A stretch of DNA of 64,000 nt from Akkermansia muciniphila (GCA_945861535.1 CAMAUZ010000033.1:1-64000); one strand, 5' to 3'; shown: positions 27,242 to 36,093, counted from the first letter of the stretch. Numbers and translations are program-made. Notes: generated by a model not told the origin, from the sequence alone.

Positions 27242-28561
27242 CTACCGCTGCCGGATTTTGTCGAGCAGTACCGCACCAAGGATGACCAACCCGAGCACGA
27301 CCTTCTGCGTGTAACTCTCGACGTTGGTCAGATTCATGCCGTTTTGGATCACGGCGATGGTGAAGGCGCCAGTGAGCGTGCCGAACATCTTGCCTTCGCC
27401 GCCGCTGAGACTGGTGCCACCCACCACGACCGCCGCGATGACATATAGCTCGTACATATTCCCGTACGTCGCCGAACCGCTCTTGAGTTGCGAGGCCATG
27501 ATCACGCCGCCGAGGCCCGCGAGCAGCGCGCTGGCGATGTAGGCGAACAGGAGCACGCGTTGCACGGGCACGCCGGAAAGCCGCGCCGCCTCACGATTGC
27601 CGCCGACGGCGTAGAGATAACGCCCCAGCTTCATGCGCGACATGAGGACATGCGCCAGCCCATAGAGCACGAGCATGAGCACCACGGCGTTGGGCATGCG
27701 CAGCAGGTCGGCACCGCGCCCCAGCCACACGAACGAGTCGGGGATTTGGTAAATCGACTGTCCCTTCGCGAGGATGTACGCGCAGCCGCTGCCCACGAGC
27801 ATCATCGCCAGCGTCACGATGAAGGGCGGGATGCCGAACCGCGTGATCATCGCGCCCGAGAACCCGCCGATGAAGCCGCACAGCACCACGGCCGCGGCGC
27901 ACGCGAGGAACATCCCGAACGCCGACGCCTCCGCGCCGCCCGCAAAATCGCGGATGAACTTCGCCGTCAGCACCGCCGAGAGCGCGAGCAGGCTGCCGAC
28001 CGAGAGATCAATGCCGCCGGTGATGATGACCATCGTCATGCCGATCGCGACGATGGCGATCACCGCGATTTGATTGGCGATGTTCAGCAAATTCTCGGAC
28101 TTGAGAAAGTTCGGCCAGCGGTAGCTGCGCGGCGTGAGGACGCGCGGTTCGCCCAGCGCGGGGAAGTCCGTCTTCAGGTCGGAGAACACCAGCCACGCGC
28201 CCGTGACCTGCGTGCAGGCGATGGCGTCGAGCTTGCCGCCGGACGCAGCGATTTTCTGCAACGCCTCGCGGGCGTCCTTGGGCTGGCCCTTCACGACGGC
28301 GTGGATGGTTGCGCCGGCTGAGGCGAGGTCGCGCTCGAGTTTCGCAGCAAAGGCCGCGTCGTCGGGCTGATCGCTGGCCGCGATGAGCACGCGTGCGGTC
28401 TTCCCAAACTGTTCGCCAATGGCTGCGCCGACCTGCTTCGCGGCCGCCTCACCGGTCGGCGACTGCTCGCTGTAAGTCACCACGCTGAAAAACGCGCACA
28501 GCAACAGCAGCACAAAGATCATGCCGTAATCGGCGAGCCAGCGGGTGACGGAGGGCTTCAT
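27242..28561 (-). CDS. Ribose/xylose-type ABC transporter permease
   Basis: 439 aa. After the first helix (about 10-30) there is an unusual ~115-residue periplasmic region (R-V-L-I-A-A-S-D-Q-P-D-D, Q-P-K-D-A-R-E-A-L). Then comes the normal BPD_transp_2 permease: G-M-T-M-V-I-I-T-G-G-I-D-L-S-V-G-S, G-N-R-E-A-A-R-L-S-G coupling loop, and G-G-T-S-L-S-G-G-E-G. It is the last gene of an importer operon with an ATPase and binding protein upstream. The likely substrate is a sugar or cyclic polyol. The extra periplasmic domain makes it about 110 residues longer than RbsC. Confidence 0.92.
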   Translation of the reverse strand: MKPSVTRWLADYGMIFVLLLLCAFFSVVTYSEQSPTGEAAAKQVGAAIGEQFGKTARVLIAASDQPDDAAFAAKLERDLASAGATIHAVVKGQPKDAREALQKIAASGGKLDAIACTQVTGAWLVFSDLKTDFPALGEPRVLTPRSYRWPNFLKSENLLNIANQIAVIAIVAIGMTMVIITGGIDLSVGSLLALSAVLTAKFIRDFAGGAEASAFGMFLACAAAVVLCGFIGGFSGAMITRFGIPPFIVTLAMMLVGSGCAYILAKGQSIYQIPDSFVWLGRGADLLRMPNAVVLMLVLYGLAHVLMSRMKLGRYLYAVGGNREAARLSGVPVQRVLLFAYIASALLAGLGGVIMASQLKSGSATYGNMYELYVIAAVVVGGTSLSGGEGKMFGTLTGAFTIAVIQNGMNLTNVESYTQKVVLGLVILGAVLLDKIRQR

Positions 28562-28634
28562 GTCAGGCGATTTGTTTTAACCACGGATGGACACGGATGG
28601 GAAGGGGGAGATTGCGAGGGGCGCGGTTGTGCCC

Positions 28635-28771
28635 GTAGCGCAGGTTTCCAAACCTGCTGTGTCGCCGACTTCCAAGTCGGCGGGGCGTCGGCGAGTCCGA
28701 GCGCACTCGAAGCCGCCAGCGGCTGCAGGTTTGGAAACCTGCGACACAGCAGGCTTGGAAGCCTGCGCTAC
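28635..28771. repeat. 137-bp palindromic repeat, family C copy 1
   Basis: Begins GTAGCGCAGGTTTCCAAACC and ends in CTTGGAAGCCTGCGCTAC, with TGTGTCGCCGACTTCCAAG and its counterpart inside. The copy at 63454-63590 has the same length and design. It separates the permease gene from the ATPase gene. Confidence 0.85.
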
Positions 28772-28814
28772 AGGCATCAACCGGCCACCATCTTTGGTTT
28801 TCTGTCGCATCACT

Positions 28815-30305
28815 TCACGCCACCGCGAGCTGCATGATCTGTTCCTGCGTCGCCCGGCGCGCGTCGGCGATCTCGCCGGTCACGCGGCCTTCGTGCAGGA
28901 CGAGGATGCGGTCGGCCATGCCGAGCACCTCGGGCAGTTCGGAACTGATCATCACGACGGCTTTGCCCGCGGCGGCCAGTTCGTTCAGCAGCAGATAGAT
29001 TTCGTATTTCGCGCCGACGTCGATACCGCGCGTCGGCTCGTCAAAAATCAGGACATCGCAATTGCGCGCGAGCCATTTCGCCAACACCACCTTCTGCTGA
29101 TTGCCGCCCGAGAGATTGCCGGCGCGCTGCTCCTGGTCCGGCACCTTGATTTTCAACCGCTCCACGTAACGACCAAACTCCTCGCGCTCGGTCCCGAGCT
29201 GCACGAAGCCCCGCCGCGAAAGCCAATCGAGATTCGGCAGGCCGAAGTTCTCGCGCACCGAATGGCCGAGCACAAGTCCCTGCAATTTGCGGTCCTCGGT
29301 CAACAGCCCGATCCCGGCCGCGATGGCGTTCTGCGGCGAGCGGATGGCGACGACGCGGCCATCCACGAGAACGTCGCCCGCCTCGCGCGCGTCGGCTCCG
29401 AAGATGAGCCGGACCGTCTCCGTGCGGCCCGCGCCGACGAGGCCGGTGAGCGCGAGGATTTCGCCACGGCGCACGGTGAACGAGACATCGCGCACCGCGC
29501 GGCCACGCCGCAGTCCGCGGACTTCGAGCCGCACCGCGCCGGGCGTCACGGAGCGCGCGGGGAATTCATCCTTCAACTCGCGGCCGACCATCAGCTCGAT
29601 CATCTCGTTGCGCGTGATCCGCTGAATCGGCCGCTCGCCGACATTGCGCCCGTCACGCAACACCGTCACGCGATCCGCGATGGCGAAGACCTCCTCAAGG
29701 CGATGGCTGATGTAAATGATGCCAATGCCCTGCCGCTTGAGTTCGCGGATGATCTCGAACAGGCGCGCGACCTCGTGCGCCGTGAGCGCGGCGCTCGGTT
29801 CATCCATGACAATGATCCGCGCCTCGAACGCGAGCGCCTTGGCGATTTCAACCAGTTGCTGCTGCGCGGTGGTGAGCCGCCGGCAGGGCGCGTCGAGATC
29901 GATCTCGACGCCGAGCCGTTGGAACAAGGCGGCGGCGCGCGCGCGTTCCTGTCGCCGCGCCACGAAGCCGGCGCGCGTCACCTCCTGGCCGAGGAAAATA
30001 TTTTCCACCGCGGTGAGACCGGGGACGAGGTTGAACTCCTGATAGATCACCGCCACGCCCGCGCGCCGCGAATCCTGCGGCGAGTCGAAGGGCGTCTCGC
30101 GTCCGTCAATCGCCAGCACCCCCGCATCCGCGCGATGCGCGCCGCCGAGCACTTTGATCAGCGTGCTCTTGCCCGCGCCGTTTTCCCCGAGCAACGCGAG
30201 CACCTCGCCCGCGCAGAGACTGAGGTCCACGCCGCGCAACGCCTGCACGCCGGGGAAAGACTTCACGATCCCGCGCATCTCCAGGAGCGGCGGGGTGGTG
30301 GTCAT
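28815..30305 (-). CDS. Ribose-type ABC transporter ATP-binding protein (two domains)
   Basis: 496 aa, RbsA/XylG type with two nucleotide-binding domains. The first has Walker A G-E-N-G-A-G-K-S-T and a degenerate signature (L-T-T-A-Q-Q-Q-L-V-E-I-A). The second keeps the signature L-S-G-G-N-Q-Q-K-V and Walker B V-L-I-F-D-E-P-T-R-G-I-D-V-G, but its Walker A is reduced (G-L-V-G-A-G-R-T-E). This asymmetry is normal in the family. The start overlaps the stop of the upstream shikimate dehydrogenase gene by 4 nt. Confidence 0.95.
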   Translation of the reverse strand: MTTTPPLLEMRGIVKSFPGVQALRGVDLSLCAGEVLALLGENGAGKSTLIKVLGGAHRADAGVLAIDGRETPFDSPQDSRRAGVAVIYQEFNLVPGLTAVENIFLGQEVTRAGFVARRQERARAAALFQRLGVEIDLDAPCRRLTTAQQQLVEIAKALAFEARIIVMDEPSAALTAHEVARLFEIIRELKRQGIGIIYISHRLEEVFAIADRVTVLRDGRNVGERPIQRITRNEMIELMVGRELKDEFPARSVTPGAVRLEVRGLRRGRAVRDVSFTVRRGEILALTGLVGAGRTETVRLIFGADAREAGDVLVDGRVVAIRSPQNAIAAGIGLLTEDRKLQGLVLGHSVRENFGLPNLDWLSRRGFVQLGTEREEFGRYVERLKIKVPDQEQRAGNLSGGNQQKVVLAKWLARNCDVLIFDEPTRGIDVGAKYEIYLLLNELAAAGKAVVMISSELPEVLGMADRILVLHEGRVTGEIADARRATQEQIMQLAVA

Positions 30306-31156
30306 AAGCCCATCGCGGCTTCGAGCGCCTTGCGCATTACGTCCGCATCCGGGGTGAGGCCGGTCCAGTACTGCACGCCGACGATGCCTTGGTTCACGAG
30401 CATCCCCAGCCCGTCGATCGCGCGGCAGCCGCGAGCGGCGGCATCGTCGAGAAAACGCGTGCGAACGGGGCTGAAGACCACGTCAGCCACGACCATGCCC
30501 GGCTGGAGCGAACCCAAGTCCAGCGCCAGCCGCGCCTCCGGGGCGTAGAGTCCGATCGAGGTGCCATTGATAACAATGTCCGTGCCCGCGGGCACCGCGT
30601 AGTCGCCGCGCCACACGACGAGTTCGGCTTCGAGCTTCAGCTTGTCGCGCAGCAGGGCGACGAGTTCCGCGCCGCGCGGTTCGGAGCGGTTCACGATGGT
30701 GATTTGCTTGGTGCCCGCGAGGCCGAGTTCCACCGCGATCGCGCGCGCCGCGCCGCCCGCGCCGAAGAGCACGACGGACTTCTCTTTCGCCGCGACCACG
30801 GACTCCAGTGATTTCAGGAAACCTTTCCCGTCGGTGTTCTCGCCGATGAACTGATCGCCGCGGCGCACGACGCAATTCACCGCGCCCATCACGGCGGCGG
30901 ATTCGCCGAGGCCGTCGAGATGCGGAATGACCGTGACCTTGTGCGGCAGGCTGCAATTGAAGCCGCGGAAGCCCATTGCCTTCGCCCCGCGCACGGCCGC
31001 GCCGAGGTCCGGAGGCGTGACCTCCATGTTGATGTAGCGCCAGTGCAAGCCGTGATGTGCGAAGGCGGCCTCGATCATCGCGACGGTCGGATTGCCCGCC
31101 GCGCCTTGCGACATCGAGCCGGTGAGTTGGTGGAGGAAGTTCTGTGATTCGCTCAT
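30302..31156 (-). CDS. Shikimate/quinate dehydrogenase family protein
   Basis: 284 aa. The N-terminal catalytic half has N-C-S-L-P-H-K-V (catalytic Lys) and G-E-N-T-D-G (catalytic Asp). The Rossmann half has V-L-F-G-A-G-G-A-A-R-A and N-R-S-E-P-R, which suggests NADP or NAD use. The C-terminus has G-L-G-M-L-V-N-Q-G. It could be aroE itself (3-dehydroshikimate to shikimate) or a quinate/shikimate or amino-shikimate paralogue. Placement inside an ABC importer operon, overlapping the ATPase gene by 4 nt, favours a catabolic or dedicated role over housekeeping biosynthesis. Confidence 0.88.
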   Translation of the reverse strand: MSESQNFLHQLTGSMSQGAAGNPTVAMIEAAFAHHGLHWRYINMEVTPPDLGAAVRGAKAMGFRGFNCSLPHKVTVIPHLDGLGESAAVMGAVNCVVRRGDQFIGENTDGKGFLKSLESVVAAKEKSVVLFGAGGAARAIAVELGLAGTKQITIVNRSEPRGAELVALLRDKLKLEAELVVWRGDYAVPAGTDIVINGTSIGLYAPEARLALDLGSLQPGMVVADVVFSPVRTRFLDDAAARGCRAIDGLGMLVNQGIVGVQYWTGLTPDADVMRKALEAAMGL

Positions 31157-31204
31157 AGGTCAGGAGGGGTGGTGGTGATGGCGGTGGAATTCTGGGGAGG
31201 GGAA

Positions 31205-31423
31205 AATTTTAACCACGGATGGACACGGATGAACACGGATGGGGAGCCCACGCGGCCCGCGTGCCGGTTTGGGCGGCTCGCCCAAACCTTCGTTCCCCAG
31301 TCTGCGATCGCCGCTGCCGGAGAAAGTTTGTGGAACGAGGTTTTCGGCGGGCCGCCGAAAACAGCACGCCGGCGGCGTGCGCTCCCCATCCGTGTTCATC
31401 CGTGTCCATCCGTGGTTAAAAAA
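31205..31423. repeat. Perfect-armed palindrome, accacggatgg family
   Basis: The 39-nt arms 31209-31247 and 31381-31419 are exact reverse complements and contain GGATGGACACGGATGAACAC. The inside holds further inverted pieces (GCGGCCCGCGTGC, TTTGGGCGG). A partial copy of the arm is near 28580. It lies between the binding-protein gene and the shikimate dehydrogenase gene. Confidence 0.85.
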
Positions 31424-31444
31424 ATCCCCCGTTTCGCCCACGGC

Positions 31445-32422
31445 CTACTTCAGTTCGGGGTCTTTAAGCGCGTCGGCTTTTTTGTAGAGGCTGGTGGGGA
31501 TGAGCATCTGCGGCGGCAGCGTCTCGCCTTTCGAGTGGCGGACAATCGCATCCACGATCTGCACGCCCATCTTGTCCGGGAACTGGATCGGGTCAGCGTA
31601 GATTTTTCCGTCCTTGATTGCCTGCTTTCCCTCCGGCTGGCCATCGAAGCCGACGATCAGCACCTGCGTCTTGCCGGCCTTTTCGAGCGCGGCGCGCGCA
31701 CCGAGCGCCGCGGGATCGTTGATCGCGAAGATGCCGCGCAAATCCCCGTGCGCCTGCAACGCGTCCTCGGCGGCCTTGTAGCCCGCGTCCTTCGCGCCAC
31801 CGCTCTCAAGTTCGGTGACGATGTCGATCTTCGCCTTGCCGCCGGCGTTGTGCGCGGCAATCACTTCGCGAAAGCCCTTCACGCGAAGCTGGCACGACTC
31901 GGCCTGTTTGAAATGCAGCACGGCCACCTTGCCGCCCGCTTCGCCGAGCGCCTCGATCATTGCCCGGCCCGCCTCCTTGCCGCCGCCGAAATTGTCCGTC
32001 GCGATCTGCGTCACGATTTTCACGCCGGGTTCGTTGCACGGGATGTCCACGGTGAACACCGGGATGCCCGCCGCATTCGCCTCCTGAATTACCGGGATGA
32101 TCGACTTCGAATCGCACGGACTCAGCACGATGGCGCTGACCTTCTTCACGATGAAGTCCTTGATCTGATTGCTCTGCTTCGCCACGTCCTTGTCGCCGCT
32201 CACGACGATGGTTTCGTAGCCCCGCTTCTTGCCCTCAGCGGTGATGTGGTCGCCGATGACCTTGAAGAACGGGTTGTCGAGCGTGAGCAGCGAGACGCCG
32301 ATGGTGCCTTTGGCCTTGGCGGCCGGGGGCGGCGGCGGCGTGGTGGGCGCGGGAGCCGGCTTGTCGCAACCGAGCAGGAGCGCAAGCGAGCAGGCGAGGA
32401 GGGCGAGGGCGGAGGTTTTCAT
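31445..32422 (-). CDS. ABC transporter sugar-binding lipoprotein (RbsB type)
   Basis: 325 aa. The lipobox A-L-L-L-G-C (Cys19) is followed by a Pro/Ala linker and a Peripla_BP_4 domain: I-G-V-S-L-L-T-L-D-N-P-F-F, V-V-S-G-D-K-D, I-P-V-F-T-V-D-I-P-C, A-T-D-N-F-G-G-G and V-G-F-D-G-Q-P-E. It captures the substrate for the downstream ABC genes. D-N-P-F-F and the D-N-x-x-G motifs match ribose/xylose/inositol-type binders. The first gene of the operon, lying 288 bp upstream of the dehydrogenase gene with a large palindrome between them. Confidence 0.93.
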   Translation of the reverse strand: MKTSALALLACSLALLLGCDKPAPAPTTPPPPPAAKAKGTIGVSLLTLDNPFFKVIGDHITAEGKKRGYETIVVSGDKDVAKQSNQIKDFIVKKVSAIVLSPCDSKSIIPVIQEANAAGIPVFTVDIPCNEPGVKIVTQIATDNFGGGKEAGRAMIEALGEAGGKVAVLHFKQAESCQLRVKGFREVIAAHNAGGKAKIDIVTELESGGAKDAGYKAAEDALQAHGDLRGIFAINDPAALGARAALEKAGKTQVLIVGFDGQPEGKQAIKDGKIYADPIQFPDKMGVQIVDAIVRHSKGETLPPQMLIPTSLYKKADALKDPELK

Positions 32423-32469
32423 AAGAGGTGAATCAGAGATGGATCGGGTTTGGGTTGAGCGCAGAGAAA

Positions 32470-32858
32470 GCAGGTGAAACCACGAAAGGCACGAACCACA
32501 AGAAAGCCAAATCCGAGGCGGCGAGGGTTCGGTTCACCGGGAGGGCCGGCATCAGTCGTTGCGAAAGTTCGTGCGAGAACTGCCGAAACGAGGAGCGCGT
32601 CGGTCTCCCTCTCCCCGTGAGGCACGAACGGGGAGAGGGCCGGGGAGAGGGGTACTCTACCACTGCTGGCGATCCAACATTGCGGAGCGCCTCCTCTCCC
32701 CATCCCTCTCCTCCGTTCCGAACGGAGGAGAGGGAGACCAAAGCCCCGGTGCGGACGGCACGAACCTTCGCAACGACTGATGTCCACAGGGACGCGCAAC
32801 CCCCGGTTCCACGCCGTATTTTCGCGCCTTTCGTGTCTTTCGTGGTTCATCTCAATTG
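32470..32858. repeat. Nested repeats with family A copy 3 at 32551-32782
   Basis: Outer flanks AACCACGAAAGGCACGAA (about 32478) and CTTTCGTGTCTTTCGTGGTT (about 32828) are inverted. The interior 32551-32782 is a full family A element (ATCAGTCGTTGCGAAAGTTC ... CTTCGCAACGACTGAT). This looks like one repeat placed inside another. Confidence 0.75.
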
Positions 32859-32900
32859 CCGTCGCAAGGCTAAGAAAACTGCCGGGCGCGGGCGGTAGTT

Positions 32901-34175
32901 CTACAGCCTGCCGGTTTTCAAAAACTCATGCCGCACGGGGGCGGTGACGCGCTGGCCGGTGGTCGAGATGAAAGTCACCGCGCCGGGCGCAAATTCGAGC
33001 GAGCGCACATTCTCGAAGCCGGCGGGGATTTTCACCACGCCCTGGATGTAGTTCACGGCAGTCGGCTGGTCGGCGCGCAGGGTGAAGGCGGTGTCCACGC
33101 CTTCTTTCGTGAGCAGGTTCTCGCGGGTCGAGGCGGCGAGGCCGTCGGCGAAAAAGGCGGTGACATCCTCGAGGCCGAGGCAGTTGTTGCGGCCATTCCA
33201 CGGATGCCCATGCCGGCCGTGGTTCTCCATCCAGAAGACCGTGCTGTTGAGGACAGCGGGATCTTTCAGCGCGAACCAGAGGTAGCCAGCTTCCGCAAAG
33301 GTCGCCGTCGTCCACGCGGGGCCGCCGGTTTTCTCCCACGATTCGTTGGCGAGCTGGATGAGGTCCGCATGGCCGTAGCGGCCGGGCAGGCGCGTGAGGT
33401 CGGCGTCGGGCGCGCCCTTCCACGCGGCGGGAACTTTCGCGAGGTCGGTCCACTTCGCGCCGGGCAGCAGCGCCTGATATTCGCGCTGCTTCGGATCACT
33501 GAAGAGCGACGGACACGTCATCCCAAAACGAAACGCACTCGTGGCGATCCGCACCGCGCCATCCTTCTCCGGCATCGCGAGTGTTGCGTGGTGACCGAGC
33601 GGCACGCGCCCGGCGAAGCCCTCGATGAGGTGGCGCGAGTAAACGACGTTCTGGCCCGTGACGAGGGAGAGTTCCTTCGTCACGCGCCCGGTGCGGACCT
33701 TTGTCTCGAGGCCGAGCGTGAGCGTCGTCACGTCGGCGGCGATCTTGGTGCCGACGAGCCGCCACGATTCACCGGCGGTCTCGCCGTGCGGCGGATGTTT
33801 CTCGCCCGCGACTTCCTCCGAGTTTCCGCCGAACGGCAGGCAGAAAAAATCACCGCGCAATGAAACCAGCACGGGCACGGGCATTTTCGTCGGCGGCTCG
33901 TCCTGCCACGGGCTGACGTAATACGGGCGCACCGGCGCGGCGCTGTCGCGAAAGAAGGTGACCGGCGCCAAGTGCCCGCCCGCCTGTGTGATCGCGACCT
34001 CGACCTGCTTGGAGGCGACGACGAAGCACGGCTGCGCGTGGAAGCTGCGAAGCTCGGCGGCGTGGGCGGCGTTGGTCTCGCCGACGGCGAATGCGGTGAA
34101 CAGGGTGGTCATCGAGAGGAGACAGGATTGGGCGACGCGACGGTGCGAGGCGCAGGGTTTTTCCACGAGGTTCAT
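32901..34175 (-). CDS. Secreted protein of unknown family, aldose epimerase-like fold possible
   Basis: 424 aa. The N-terminus has a signal-like segment ending near A-H-A-A-E-L. The body is beta-rich with H-P-P-H-G-E-T-A-G-E-S-W, H-L-I-E-G-F-A-G-R-V-P-L-G-H-H-A and W-M-E-N-H-G-R-H-G-H-P-W. Conserved His residues in such contexts recall aldose-1-epimerase-like (galactose mutarotase-fold) proteins, but I cannot assign the family firmly. The frame is open upstream; the ATG at 34175 was chosen because it puts the hydrophobic segment near the N-terminus. Monocistronic between repeat blocks. Confidence 0.65.
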   Translation of the reverse strand: MNLVEKPCASHRRVAQSCLLSMTTLFTAFAVGETNAAHAAELRSFHAQPCFVVASKQVEVAITQAGGHLAPVTFFRDSAAPVRPYYVSPWQDEPPTKMPVPVLVSLRGDFFCLPFGGNSEEVAGEKHPPHGETAGESWRLVGTKIAADVTTLTLGLETKVRTGRVTKELSLVTGQNVVYSRHLIEGFAGRVPLGHHATLAMPEKDGAVRIATSAFRFGMTCPSLFSDPKQREYQALLPGAKWTDLAKVPAAWKGAPDADLTRLPGRYGHADLIQLANESWEKTGGPAWTTATFAEAGYLWFALKDPAVLNSTVFWMENHGRHGHPWNGRNNCLGLEDVTAFFADGLAASTRENLLTKEGVDTAFTLRADQPTAVNYIQGVVKIPAGFENVRSLEFAPGAVTFISTTGQRVTAPVRHEFLKTGRL

Positions 34176-34234
34176 GGCCGGGGAGTGTGCGTACGCGCGG
34201 ACGGAAACCAAGCTCCGTTTCGGACTGCGGCGGC

Positions 34235-34380
34235 CCTGCCTGTGGGTCAGGCTTCCAGCCTGACAGTTCGGGCGGCATCCGTACCGCCCGTTTCCACGGC
34301 GGACCATCGGCGCGGCGCAACCCGGGAACACGGGGCAGGGATGCCCCGTGAACCGGCAGGCAAGGATGCCTGCCCCACGC
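34235..34380. repeat. Cluster of short hairpin repeats
   Basis: Successive small hairpins: GTCAGGCTTCCAGCCTGAC, GGGCGGCATCCGTACCGCCC, ACGGGGCAGGGATGCCCCGT and AGGCAAGGATGCCT. They abut one another between the two secreted-protein genes. Confidence 0.75.
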
Positions 34381-34384
34381 CCCG

Positions 34385-34975
34385 CTACTTCTGCTGCGCC
34401 GCCGCTTTCTCCGTCACCACCACGCCCGCCAGATCCACCGTGCCCACCTCGGGCTTCGTGAACATCACCACGCCCTCCTTCTCATCGGTGAAGGAGAAGT
34501 TGAACGTGAAGCGCTTCCACTGCGGGGTCGTGTCCAAATCCTGCTCGGCGTAGAACTCATACGGATCGCCCTGCTGCCGGATGCCGACCTTCAGGCCCGC
34601 CGCGTCCTTGCTGCGCACCCAACCCTCCACGACATACTTCACGCCCGCCTTGCACTTCAGCTTGCCCGCCCAGCTCGTCAGTTGCATCTGGCCGTCGTCC
34701 GCCTTCACCACCTGGATGCGCACCGCGCCCACGCCCTCGGCCGGCGCGTCCGTGAGCTTGGTGTAATTGATCGTGACCGCGGCCCACTCCGAGTTGTCCA
34801 CCCAGTCATTCGGGAGCCAGCCGGTAATCTTGTGACCGTCCTTGGCCTTGAGCGTGTGCTCCTTGCCCGCTGTGCCGAACGCGGGCACGAGGCTCTTGGT
34901 TTCCACCGCCGAGACAGTCATCGCCGCGGCCAGCAGGCCGACGACACCGGTGAGAAGAGAGGGGATCAGTTTCAT
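34385..34975 (-). CDS. Secreted carbohydrate-binding-like protein
   Basis: 196 aa with a Sec signal peptide (residues 1-22, V-S-A cleavage). The remainder resembles a CBM4/9-type jelly roll: V-T-I-N-Y-T-K-L, L-K-C-K-A-G-V-K-Y-V-V-E-G-W-V-R-S and W-K-R-F-T-F-N-F-S-F-T. It has no catalytic domain. Probably binds sugar or glycan in the periplasm or at the surface. Start chosen at the ATG followed by the signal peptide; the frame is open upstream. Confidence 0.75.
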   Translation of the reverse strand: MKLIPSLLTGVVGLLAAAMTVSAVETKSLVPAFGTAGKEHTLKAKDGHKITGWLPNDWVDNSEWAAVTINYTKLTDAPAEGVGAVRIQVVKADDGQMQLTSWAGKLKCKAGVKYVVEGWVRSKDAAGLKVGIRQQGDPYEFYAEQDLDTTPQWKRFTFNFSFTDEKEGVVMFTKPEVGTVDLAGVVVTEKAAAQQK

Positions 34976-35389
34976 AACGAGGGGAGGGAGGGGTTGAACG
35001 GTTGAATTGGTGAACGGTTGACGGGTTAATGGGTTGAACGGTGGCGGATGATTCGGCGCACGCTCTCCGAGTGTCAAGCGCACGGCACGGGCGACGAGGC
35101 GCAACGGACGTAGCCGCGCACTGCCCGCCGGGTGCGGTGTTCAGGCCCTCAGATAAGTCCGCATGAAACAGCAACCGCTGGTAAATCGTGTGCCCCGTGC
35201 CATGTCCGGGGATTTCCGCGCCGCCGCATCCCCGCCACAATGCGCGCGCTCCGACCCGGCACGAAAACGTGCGCTACGCCCCTGCGGCGGCGAAATGGAA
35301 ACGGGGGCCTTCCGCCAAACTCCCGCAGATTCGAGCCGACCATCGATAAATTTCCCCGCTGCGGTCGCCTTGGCCGCAATCATCCAGTC

Positions 35390-35830
35390 GCACCAAATTT
35401 CTGACCACCGAGACGGGATGAACACGGGGCGGCGCAGCCGCACCCCAAGCGGAGCGCGACCGGACTCCGGTCGCAGCGCGGGAGGGGGAGAAGGGCGTGG
35501 AATATTCGGACCGCTTTCGTGCGGCGGGCGCCGCCGTCTTGGGGGGGGAAAGTCGAGTTTGGCAGGTGAATTTGGGGCAGTGGAATGGGAAGGTGCTGAA
35601 CTGGGGGACAGGGCGGGCGTGGCATGAAAAACCCTCGCGCGCCCCGAGGATTGAGGCGCGCGGGCGTCCCGCCCGCAGCGGCTCCGCACCCGCGACAACG
35701 CCAGAAATTCTCCGCACGCCGGCTCCGGTGTTGCCGCTGCGGCCGGGACGGCCGCGCTCCGTCGGTTGCGGCTCTGCCGCGCTGTGTCCATTGTGTCTCT
35801 GCGGTTCTCGCATCGGTTTTCACTGCACAG
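35390..35830. repeat. Composite interspersed repeat block, family B copy 2
   Basis: Contains ACCACCGAGACGGGATGAAC (about 35402), GGCGGCGCAGCCGCA, a block that is the reverse complement of 16010-16060, and CGACAACGCCAGAAATTCTC (about 35694) in the same orientation as at 16215. The stretch 34976-35389 shows no gene beyond short GGTTGAACGGTTGA-type direct repeats near 34995. Confidence 0.65.
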
Positions 35831-36057
35831 ATACGCCTTAGATCTGCGGAAAATCCGCGACGGTTCACGGGCCTGATGACCCTTCGGAATTCGCGTGAGA
35901 CGAGCGTCCAAAAACCGCCGCCGCCGTCCCGATGGCGCGGCGGGAGCTGGGCGCGCGTCGCCGGCGGCCTGCCAACGCACCCCCACCGCCAGCGGATACC
36001 ATTGCCGTTATTTGCCATAAAAATGCCAATGCTTTACACCCTGCCAGCAGGCGGCCT

Positions 36058-36093
36058 GACAAAACTTTGTCGCATATGCGACAAAGTTTTGTC
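36058..36093. repeat. Perfect 36-bp palindrome
   Basis: The two 18-nt halves are exact reverse complements around CGCATATGCG. Each half also holds a smaller inverted motif (ACAAA-AC-TTTGT). It lies 190 bp beyond the 3' end of the YqgE gene. It could be an operator with four half-sites or a recombination or structural site. There is no T-tract typical of a terminator. Confidence 0.8.

Noticed and set aside
28587-30548. 653-codon plus-strand frame over the ABC ATPase gene
   Set aside because: Shadow of a well-defined ATPase on the opposite strand, and it begins in an interspersed repeat.
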